Assembly: GCA_017959645.1 (NCBI GenBank)
Contig: JAGDAE010000288.1
Coordinates: forward strand, 1-21,064
From: Kiritimatiellia bacterium
Lineage (GTDB): Bacteria > Verrucomicrobiota > Kiritimatiellia > RFP12 > UBA1067
Direction of reading: 5' to 3'
DNA: 21,064 nucleotides
Shown: piece after piece, positions 15,582-21,064 of the stretch
How the letters are laid out: each line of letters begins with the position of its first letter
Numbering within the stretch: position 1 is the first letter of the stretch
Program-made: the position numbers and the translations under genes
Notes under the pieces: generated by a model
Told to the model about the DNA's origin: nothing
The model's input: the letters and a program-made list of their open reading frames with translations, nothing else
The model's database searches: none

Positions 15582-16609
15582 TTCAGTGCCCTTATGCGCC
15601 GCTCGATGCGCGGCAGTCGTATCGTGAATGTCGTTCCCTCGCCGCGCTTCGATCGCGCGGAGATGGATCCGCCGTGGTTTCTGACGATTCTGAGCGTAAC
15701 CATCAGTCCGAGCCCGGTTCCGTTTTCTTTCGTCGTCCGGTACGGTTCGAACAGATGCGCGAGCTGCGATTCGTCCATTCCCTCGCCGCAGTCGCTTATC
15801 TCCACTATCGCGTCGTTGTCGTCGGACGAGAGGACGATGTGGATGGTGCCGCCGTCCTTCATCGCTTCGAGCGCGTTCTTGATGAGGTTGAAGTACACCT
15901 GCTCGAACTGGTTCTGGTCTATCGCGACCGGCGGGATTGCGGTAAGCTTGTCGACGGCGATCGAGATGTGCCGGTCTTCGAGCTGCGCCCTGAGCGCGGC
16001 GACGCAGCGTTCGAGCGGTTCGGCGAGCGAGCCTGGCGCGAGGTTCGGTCTGGCCGGCCTGAGCGCCTGCAGGAAGCGGCGGATTATCCCGTCGAGCCGC
16101 GCCACCTGCTGGCGGCAGGCGGCGATCAGCTCGTCGCCCTCGTGTTCGCGTTCGAGCAGCTGCAGGTTGAGCGAGATGGCATTCAGCGGGTTGCCGATCT
16201 CGTGCGCGACCCCGGCCGCCAGATCGCACACCGATTTCGTCGCCCCGCTCTCCAGCTCCTCGCGAGTGCGCGCCTTTTCGGCCGTTATGTCGCGGATGTA
16301 CGCGAGCGTGCCGCCGCGCTCCATCGGGACCGTCCTCGCTTCGAGGATGCGCTCTTCCGGATACGTCACGCGCAGCTCCGAGCGCGACGCCGTGCCGAGC
16401 GGCAACGCGATGTCGCCGAGCGCCTCCGCCGCTTCGTTGCGGTAGACGACGTCGCCTTTTCCGTCGTAGACGACGACGCCTTCCTTCATCGTCTTCATCA
16501 GCGTTTCGAAAAAGGCGAGTTCTTCCGTCGCGCGGCGGTACTGCTCGCGCAGCTTGGCGCCGTCGAGACGGTCGATGTGTTTGAGGACTCCCTGGAAAAT
16601 GCTTTTCAT
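15578..16609 (-). CDS. Cytoplasmic PAS-domain sensor histidine kinase (NtrB-like)
   Basis: A 343-residue kinase that probably phosphorylates the response regulator encoded next. An N-terminal helix leads into a PAS-like domain (about 30-112, VVVYDGKGDVVYRNEAAEAL). The dimerisation domain has the H-box LAAGVAHEIGNPLNAI with His136. The ATPase domain shows the N-box NLIKNALEAM (241-250), G1 DCGEGM (273-278), and an F/G2 region FEPYRTTKENGTGLGL. No membrane segments are predicted, so it senses an internal signal, as NtrB does. The ligand of the PAS domain is unknown. Both ends overlap neighbours by ATGA. Confidence 0.95.
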   Translation of the reverse strand: MKSIFQGVLKHIDRLDGAKLREQYRRATEELAFFETLMKTMKEGVVVYDGKGDVVYRNEAAEALGDIALPLGTASRSELRVTYPEERILEARTVPMERGGTLAYIRDITAEKARTREELESGATKSVCDLAAGVAHEIGNPLNAISLNLQLLEREHEGDELIAACRQQVARLDGIIRRFLQALRPARPNLAPGSLAEPLERCVAALRAQLEDRHISIAVDKLTAIPPVAIDQNQFEQVYFNLIKNALEAMKDGGTIHIVLSSDDNDAIVEISDCGEGMDESQLAHLFEPYRTTKENGTGLGLMVTLRIVRNHGGSISARSKRGEGTTFTIRLPRIERRIRALK

Positions 16610-17907
16610 TTTTTCCGGTTGTCGATTACCCGCTTTATCTTGCCCTCGCTTCTAGGCAGCGAGCCGGGGCTTACGAGCGTGATCTTCGGGCTCAGGCCGG
16701 TTATCGTCTTGACCGCCGCCAGCACGCGCTTTTTGAGCGACTCGAGCTCGCGGATATTGTCGGAGAACGATTCGGACCTGATTTCGACCTTGACTTCCAG
16801 AAGATCGAGCGTCTCGGTCGGGGTGAGGACGATCTGGTAGTGTGGCTCGACCTCGGGAACGCCGAGCAGGGCGGTCTCGATCTGGCTCGGGAACAGGTTG
16901 ACGCCGTGCACGATGAGCATATCGTCGCTGCGCGCCTTGATGCGGTCCATTACTCTCGCCGTCCTGCCGCACGGGCACTGTTCGGGATGCAGTCTCGTAA
17001 GGTCGCGCGTGCGGTATCTGATCATCGGCGTTCCGAACCTGTCGAGGGTCGTGAACACCAACTCTCCCTTTTCGCCGTCAGGGAGCGGCTGGAGCGTCTC
17101 GGGGTCGACGATTTCCGGATAGTAGTGGTCTTCCCAGATGTGCAGTCCGTTCGTGCGCCCGCAGTCCGCCGCCACGCCCGGCCCCGATATTTCCGTCAGC
17201 CCGTAGATGTCGTGTGCGACGATGCCGGAGTCTCTTTCGATCTTCGCGCGCATCTCGTCCGTCCACGGTTCGGCGCCGAAGATGCCGTGACGCAGTTTCG
17301 TGTCGCGTCTGAAGTCGATGCCGAGTTTTTTCGCGACTTCCATGATGTGCAGGAAGTAGCTGGGCGTGCAGGCGAGTGCGGTCGTTCCGAGGTCGCGCAT
17401 GAGCATCAGCTGCTTCTCGGTGTTTCCGGCCGACGTGGGCAGCACGGCGCATCCGAGCTTCTCGCCGCCGTAGTGCAGCCCCAGCCCGCCGGTGAAAAGT
17501 CCGTATCCGTACGCGACCTGCAGAACGTCGCCCTTGCCGAGCCCGTACATCGCCAGGCACCTCGCCGTCGCCTCGGCCCACACTTCGACGTCGCCTTTCG
17601 TGTTGGGTATGCATATCGGCTTGCCGGTCGTTCCCGACGAACAGTGGAAGCGCACGATCTCTTCCATCGGCGCAGCGGTCAGGCCGAGCGGATATTCGTC
17701 GCGCAGGTCGGTCTTCACCATGAACGGCAGCTTTGCGATGTCGTCGAGGCTGGCGATGTCGCGCGGTTTCACGCCTTTCTCGTCGCAGCGGCGGCGGAAT
17801 AGCGCCACCCGCTCGTATTCGTACGCGACGAGGCGCTGGAGTTTCTCGAGCTGCAGCTTGCGCAGTTCGGGGATTGGGAGGTAGTCGTTGTCAGATATCG
17901 AGTTCAT
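16606..17907 (-). CDS. Phenylacetate-CoA ligase family protein (PaaK-like)
   Basis: A 433-residue adenylate-forming enzyme expected to convert an aryl acid such as phenylacetate, with ATP and CoA, to the aryl-CoA ester. The AMP-binding P-loop SSGTTGKP is at 90-97. The family motifs YGLTEISGPGVA and IRYRTRDLT follow, then the CPCGRT zinc-like loop and the small C-terminal domain (LFPSQIETAL). Length matches PaaK (about 430-440). Substrate cannot be told from sequence. No other phenylacetate-degradation gene is nearby, so activation for biosynthesis or signalling is possible. The start overlaps the aminotransferase stop by 17 bp and the stop overlaps the histidine kinase start (ATGA). Confidence 0.93.
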   Translation of the reverse strand: MNSISDNDYLPIPELRKLQLEKLQRLVAYEYERVALFRRRCDEKGVKPRDIASLDDIAKLPFMVKTDLRDEYPLGLTAAPMEEIVRFHCSSGTTGKPICIPNTKGDVEVWAEATARCLAMYGLGKGDVLQVAYGYGLFTGGLGLHYGGEKLGCAVLPTSAGNTEKQLMLMRDLGTTALACTPSYFLHIMEVAKKLGIDFRRDTKLRHGIFGAEPWTDEMRAKIERDSGIVAHDIYGLTEISGPGVAADCGRTNGLHIWEDHYYPEIVDPETLQPLPDGEKGELVFTTLDRFGTPMIRYRTRDLTRLHPEQCPCGRTARVMDRIKARSDDMLIVHGVNLFPSQIETALLGVPEVEPHYQIVLTPTETLDLLEVKVEIRSESFSDNIRELESLKKRVLAAVKTITGLSPKITLVSPGSLPRSEGKIKRVIDNRKK

Positions 17908-18898
17908 CTATTGCCTTGAGAAGTTTTTTCATTTCGCGGTCGGTTCCGATCGTAACCCGAAGACGGTCCCCCGTCTTCGGGCCTCTAAAGTACCTTACGT
18001 ATATGTGTCTGCCCCTGAGATCGTCGAAGAGTTTCGCCGCTTTCCTGTGCGCCGGTTTCGCGAACACGAAGTTGGCTTCGCTGGGCATCACGTCCCATCC
18101 GCGCCTCTCGAGTTCGGCGGCGAACCGTTCGCGCGTTTTCACGATTTTCGCGACGTTGCGCTTCATCCACGCCTGGTCCTTGACCGCCGCCAGCGCGACC
18201 GCCTGCGCCACCGCGTCGACGTTGTAGGAGTCTTTCACCTTGTACATCGCCGCGATCAGATCTTCCGGTCCGACGCAGTAGCCGAGCCGCAGGCCGGCGA
18301 GCGAATAGCTTTTCGAGAGCGTGCGCATCACGATCGTGTTGCGGTTGCCTTTCGCCGTCGCGAGGTCCATGCAGTTCTCGCGCGCGAAGTCGGCGTACGC
18401 CTCGTCGACAAGCAGTACCCCGCGCAAGCGCTTCGCGAAAGCGGCGATTTCGGCTTTCGTCTTCGCCGTGCCGGTCGGCGCGTTCGGGTTGGTGAGAAGG
18501 AACAGCGCGGCGTTTTCGTCGTTGCCGCGCCACTCGACGTCGCGTATCGCCGCCAGCGTCTTGTACAGCGAATAGCTCGGGTCGAGCGACCCGATCTTCT
18601 CCCCGTTCTCCACGAAACATCGCGCCGCGACCGCGAGAACCTCGTCGGACCCGTTGCCGACGAATATGTTCTCGGCCTTCGCGCCGTGCAGTTTCGCGAG
18701 CTCTTTGCGAAGCTCCGAAAACACCGGGTCGGGATATCTGCGAAGGCGGTCGGGGTCGAACTTCTTCAGAACCTCCGCGCACCTGGGCGACGGCGGATAC
18801 GGGTTTTCGTTGGTGTTGAGCTTCACCGCGTTCTTCGCCTTCGGCTGTTCGCCGGGCGTGTAGGGCGCGAGTTTCTTCACATGGCGGCAGATTCGCAT
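17891..18898 (-). CDS. hisC: HisC-type class I/II PLP aminotransferase
   Basis: A 335-residue aminotransferase. It has KLNTNENPYPPSP, the substrate loop NPNAPTG (137-143), DEAYADF (165-171), and the PLP Schiff-base lysine Lys196 in TLSKSYSLAGLRLGY. This fits histidinol-phosphate aminotransferase, the step that makes L-histidinol phosphate. The family also contains enzymes acting on Phe, Tyr and Trp. No other histidine gene is near, and the next gene activates aryl acids, so an aromatic role is a real alternative. The ATG at 18898 has a strong AAGGAGGAG (18901-18909) just upstream. It overlaps the lipoprotein gene by 22 bp and the ligase gene by 17 bp. Confidence 0.88.
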   Translation of the reverse strand: MRICRHVKKLAPYTPGEQPKAKNAVKLNTNENPYPPSPRCAEVLKKFDPDRLRRYPDPVFSELRKELAKLHGAKAENIFVGNGSDEVLAVAARCFVENGEKIGSLDPSYSLYKTLAAIRDVEWRGNDENAALFLLTNPNAPTGTAKTKAEIAAFAKRLRGVLLVDEAYADFARENCMDLATAKGNRNTIVMRTLSKSYSLAGLRLGYCVGPEDLIAAMYKVKDSYNVDAVAQAVALAAVKDQAWMKRNVAKIVKTRERFAAELERRGWDVMPSEANFVFAKPAHRKAAKLFDDLRGRHIYVRYFRGPKTGDRLRVTIGTDREMKKLLKAIDELDI

Positions 18899-19290
18899 GT
18901 CTCCTCCTTCGTCTCCGGCGCTTCCCCGTCGGCCGGCGTGTCGAACACCAGCTCCGCGCTCGTGTGGTACGCGTGGCGCGTGAACAGCATGATGAGCACG
19001 TTCTCGTCGGTTATGTAGCTGTTCAGGTTCTTCGCCGTTTTCGCGCCGTGTTTCTTCGCCGTCCGCTCGAGCATCATGATGTTGTTCTCGAGCGTCACCG
19101 TGCTGGTGAACATCCTGCACAGATTCTCGTTCGGCCAATACGGGTCGCCCGACGCGAGCGGCACGAAATGCAGAAGGTACCATCCGGAGTTTTCGATGTC
19201 CACCATCGTCTTTCCGCCGCGCTCGCATATCTTCACGCTCGCGCACCCGGCAAGCATCGCGGACAGTATCGCAATCGCGGCGCGCTTCAT
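18877..19290 (-). CDS. Small lipoprotein, second of a tandem paralogous pair
   Basis: A 137-residue protein with a clear lipoprotein signal: MKRAAIAILSAMLAGC, lipobox LAGC, lipidated Cys16. The mature part contains NSGWYLLHFVPLASGDPYWP, then TSTVTLENNIMML, an Ala/Lys-rich stretch, and an acidic C-terminus. The GWYL-HF-PLA and VTL-N blocks also occur in the protein encoded immediately upstream, so the two arose by duplication. Function is unknown, and the location is probably an envelope membrane. I chose the ATG at 19290 because the signal peptide begins there and because it overlaps the upstream stop by ATGA. The frame is open further upstream, but only through the other lipoprotein gene. 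Confidence 0.8.
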   Translation of the reverse strand: MKRAAIAILSAMLAGCASVKICERGGKTMVDIENSGWYLLHFVPLASGDPYWPNENLCRMFTSTVTLENNIMMLERTAKKHGAKTAKNLNSYITDENVLIMLFTRHAYHTSAELVFDTPADGEAPETKEETCESAAM

Positions 19291-19676
19291 CTCAATATCC
19301 CCGACAGCTGTATCTCGCGGTATGTCACGAGATAGGGTATTGGAATCGGCAGCGAGGTACCGGGGATCTCGAGCATCACCGACTCCGTCGTGTGGTACGA
19401 AAGCTCGTCCGCCTCGCGTCCGTCCGCGTAGTCCATGAACCGCGACTGGATGTTGTCGAGCGTCACGTCGTTGCGCAGAAATACGAACGGCATGTATCCG
19501 TCCTTGCTGGCGTTCCCGCACGCGAGCGGAATGAAATGGAACAGATACCAGCCGTAGTCGGACACGACGACATGTTCCGCCCCGGTCGCTTTGATCTTCG
19601 CCGCGTCGAGCGAAAAGCATCCGCCGGCGAGCCATAATGTCGCGCCGAAGATCGCAATGATGCCAAAAATTCTCAT
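19287..19676 (-). CDS. Small lipoprotein, first gene of the eight-gene operon
   Basis: A 129-residue protein starting MRIFGIIAIFGATLWLAGGC, a lipoprotein signal with Cys20 as the likely lipidated residue. The mature part has DYGWYLFHFIPLACGNAS, then FLRNDVTLDN and a C-terminus rich in Ile, Pro and Leu. It shares the GWYL-HF-PLA and VTL-N blocks with the next gene. Function is unknown. The start at 19676 sits 7 nt downstream of a perfect TATAAT, with no room for a ribosome binding site, so a leaderless mRNA is predicted. As first gene it carries the only promoter I can see for the whole 7.1-kb unit. Confidence 0.82.
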   Translation of the reverse strand: MRIFGIIAIFGATLWLAGGCFSLDAAKIKATGAEHVVVSDYGWYLFHFIPLACGNASKDGYMPFVFLRNDVTLDNIQSRFMDYADGREADELSYHTTESVMLEIPGTSLPIPIPYLVTYREIQLSGILR

Positions 19677-19683
19677 TGCGCGT

Positions 19684-19689
19684 ATTATA
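19684..19689 (-). promoter_or_regulatory. -10 box of the eight-gene operon, predicted leaderless
   Basis: On the minus strand GATATAATACGCGC leads directly to the ATG at 19676. TATAAT ends 7 nt before the start codon. The same 14 bases precede the rlmN start, where they differ only in the next base (C there, A here). A -35 box is not obvious. Confidence 0.6.
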
Positions 19690-19726
19690 TCATATTTTCG
19701 TTTCCCTGTGCGGATTTGCCGCATGG

Positions 19727-19756
19727 CGGACGGAAAACCGTCCGGGCTCGACGGAC
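19727..19756. repeat. CGGAC inverted repeats in the divergent lipoprotein-galM promoter region
   Basis: CGGACGG (19727-19733) pairs with CCGTCCG (19738-19744) around AAAA. GTCCG (19740-19744) can instead pair with CGGAC at 19752-19756. The three copies lie between the two outward-facing promoters, and the third overlaps where the galM -35 box would be. They could be operator half-sites for a regulator of both directions, or a small hairpin. No T tract supports a terminator. Confidence 0.35.
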
Positions 19757-19776
19757 ACATGATGCGGAAAATTTGA

Positions 19777-19782
19777 TATAAT
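19777..19782 (+). promoter_or_regulatory. -10 box of a predicted leaderless galM promoter
   Basis: TATAAT within ATTTGATATAATA ends 7 nt before the galM ATG at 19790, the same spacing as at rlmN and the eight-gene operon. CGGACA at 19752-19757 is a weak -35 candidate with a long 19-bp spacer. No ribosome binding site fits between the predicted start of transcription and the ATG. Confidence 0.6.
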
Positions 19783-19789
19783 AACGGGC

Positions 19790-20869
19790 ATGAAAAAAGC
19801 GACGGCAAAATTGGTTCTCGCAATCGCGCTGGCTTGCGCCGGCTGTTGCGTGTGCAGACGCGGAGTGGAGAACTTCGGCGTCACCAAATACGGCGAACGC
19901 GCCCATGTGTGGACGCTGGTCGGCCCGGACGGACTTTCGCTGCGCGTCACCGACTACGGCTGCGCGGTCGTCGGCGCCTACGTCCCCGACGGGAACGGCG
20001 ACTGGATAGACGTCGTGGCTGGATTCGATTCGGCCGCCGAACTCGACGCCGCGCCCGGCTTTTTCGGCACCATCGTCGGCAGATTCGCGAACCGCATAGC
20101 CGGCGGACGCTTCACGCTTGACGGAAAGGAATACCGTCTGGAAATCAACGATCCCGTCCACAACGCAACCTGCCACAGCGGAAACCGCGCGTGGCATTCC
20201 GTCGTCTGGGATGCGGAGCCGTTCGAACGCGACGGCGCGGCGGGAATCGTCTTCACGAGGGAATTCCCCGACGGAGAATGCGGTTTTCCCGGACGCGTCA
20301 AGGCGAAGGTCGTCTACACCGTATCGGCCGGCAACGTCTGGCGCATCGAATACGAAGCGGAGACCGACCGCCCGACGCCGGTCAACCTCACCAACCATGC
20401 ATATTGGAACCTCGACGGCGAAGGCACCATCTGCGCACACGAACTGCAAATCGCGGCCTCCGCCTATCTCGCGGTCGACGAAAATCTCATACCCGTCGAC
20501 GGCCCGCCCGCCAGCGTCGAAGGCACTCCTTTCGATTTCAGAACCATGCGCCCGGTCGGGGAGAACGCAGACTACGACCACAACTGGTGCCTCGACGGCG
20601 AATCATTCCGCAAAGCCGCCGTCCTCAGAGGCAAGAAACTCGAAATGGAGGTCTGGACCGACCAGCCCGGACTGCAGTTCTACGCCGGCGGCACGATAAA
20701 CACCGGCTGGAGGATCTCCCGCAACCGCCCGCTTCTGCGCAACGGCTACCTCGCGCTCGAAACCCAGCATTGGCCGGATTCGCCGAACCGCCCCGATTTC
20801 GCCTCGACGATTCTGCGTCCGGGCGAGACGTTCCGTTCTGCCACCGAATACCGTTTCCGTCCGCGCTGA
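19790..20869 (+). CDS. galM: Aldose 1-epimerase (mutarotase) with a lipoprotein signal
   Basis: A 359-residue galactose mutarotase-type enzyme that interconverts alpha and beta anomers of aldoses. Family motifs are GRFANRI (97-103), His129 in ATCHSGNRAW, NLTNHAYWNL with His203 (the acid), Asp263 in DYDHNW, and ETQHWPDSPNRPDF with Glu324 (the base). The catalytic set appears complete. It begins with a signal sequence, MKKATAKLVLAIALACAGCC, with Cys16 or Cys19 as possible lipidation sites. It should therefore act outside the cytoplasm, unlike Escherichia coli GalM. It is transcribed away from the lipoprotein operon and stands alone. A 22-bp tandem repeat begins right after its stop. Confidence 0.93.
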   Translation: MKKATAKLVLAIALACAGCCVCRRGVENFGVTKYGERAHVWTLVGPDGLSLRVTDYGCAVVGAYVPDGNGDWIDVVAGFDSAAELDAAPGFFGTIVGRFANRIAGGRFTLDGKEYRLEINDPVHNATCHSGNRAWHSVVWDAEPFERDGAAGIVFTREFPDGECGFPGRVKAKVVYTVSAGNVWRIEYEAETDRPTPVNLTNHAYWNLDGEGTICAHELQIAASAYLAVDENLIPVDGPPASVEGTPFDFRTMRPVGENADYDHNWCLDGESFRKAAVLRGKKLEMEVWTDQPGLQFYAGGTINTGWRISRNRPLLRNGYLALETQHWPDSPNRPDFASTILRPGETFRSATEYRFRPR

Positions 20870-20980
20870 AAATCATAAGGGGGTTTCGGGAAAACATATG
20901 GGGGTAAGGCCGAAAACATATGAGGGTTTTGGCGATTTTATATAAGGGCTTTCCCGGTTTTATATGAGGGCTTGGCGGGG
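20870..20980 (+). repeat. Degenerate tandem repeat, five units of about 22 bp
   Basis: Five related blocks follow the galM stop. Their cores are CATAAGGGGG (20874), CATATGGGGG (20895), CATATGAGGG (20917), TATATAAGGG (20939) and TATATGAGGG (20961). The last four are spaced exactly 22 bp and the first 21 bp. Each core is followed by a T- and G-rich segment, then CG or GG, then a run of A or T. A weak sixth copy may follow at about 20983. The period is not a multiple of three, so it is not a protein repeat. Function is unknown. Confidence 0.7.
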
Positions 20981-21064
20981 TTTTGCTGGGGAAGGTTTCT
21001 TTTTCACACGAAAACCGCCGACATGGACGCCTTGCGGCGTTTGGCTTCGCAGACGGGGCTTGGC
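20960..21064 (-). CDS. Possible C-terminal end of a gene entering from the right edge
   Basis: On the minus strand a frame is open from the window edge to a TAA at 20960-20962. It encodes 34 residues ending with a basic Lys/Pro-rich stretch (VKKKPSPAKPRQALI). The stop lies inside the tandem repeat. On the other strand an ATG at 21023 opens a 14-codon frame to the edge, starting MDALRRLASQTGLG. Only one, or neither, can be real. A small inverted repeat ACGCC-TTGC-GGCGT lies at 21027-21040. I cannot choose without sequence beyond the edge. Confidence 0.15.
   Translation of the reverse strand, partial: AKPRLRSQTPQGVHVGGFRVKKKPSPAKPRQALI

Noticed and set aside
14226..16445. 739-codon plus-strand open frame opposite the response regulator and histidine kinase
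   Set aside because: Both minus-strand proteins carry complete conserved motifs. The plus-strand translation has none.
20870..20980. CRISPR array as an explanation for the 22-bp repeats
   Set aside because: There are no separate spacers: the whole unit repeats in tandem, units are degenerate, and no cas gene is present.

Overview
The window is GC-rich bacterial chromosome with tightly packed genes, many of them overlapping. I see no tRNA, rRNA, CRISPR array, phage or insertion sequence. Gene content suggests a Gram-negative-type bacterium of the PVC superphylum. It combines lipoproteins, a fused GldF-GldG ABC exporter with a DUF4340 partner, an NtrC-type regulator, a Ser/Thr kinase and a shortened division cluster. 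Kiritimatiellota/Lentisphaerota is my best guess, but this is inferred from gene style and not proven.

Layout. (1) 1-3797, plus strand: the tail of an unidentified reading frame, a promoter overlapping 10-bp MraZ-type operator repeats, then mraZ-rsmH-ftsL-ftsI, the head of the division and cell wall (dcw) cluster. The cluster stops at ftsI. (2) 3801-7329, minus strand: rlmN followed by an overlapping SNF2 helicase with a SWIM zinc finger, ending tail to tail with ftsI. (3) 7330-12550, plus strand: a divergent promoter region, an unrecognised lipoprotein, then a promoter and a three-gene operon for an ABC ATPase, a GldF-GldG fusion permease and a DUF4340 protein. (4) 12551-19676, minus strand: eight genes in one uninterrupted overlapping series. 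In transcription order they are two paralogous small lipoproteins, a HisC-type aminotransferase, a PaaK-type aryl-CoA ligase, a PAS histidine kinase, an NtrC-type response regulator, an anchored CxxCxGxG zinc protein and a Ser/Thr kinase. (5) 19790-20869, plus strand: a divergently transcribed lipoprotein-type aldose 1-epimerase. (6) 20870-21064: a degenerate 22-bp tandem repeat and an edge region of uncertain coding status.

How the genes work together. Region 1 makes the septal peptidoglycan synthase and its regulators. The ABC operon probably forms one membrane complex of unknown cargo. The eight-gene operon puts His-Asp and Ser/Thr phosphosignalling on one transcript with envelope lipoproteins and two enzymes that could act on aromatic amino acids or aryl acids. 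I think this operon is the most likely place for an undescribed system.

A regulatory theme recurs: a GATATAAT-type -10 element lies exactly 7 nt before the ATG of three genes (rlmN, the first gene of the eight-gene operon, and galM). This predicts leaderless transcripts. The same element drives the ABC operon with a normal leader and ribosome binding site.
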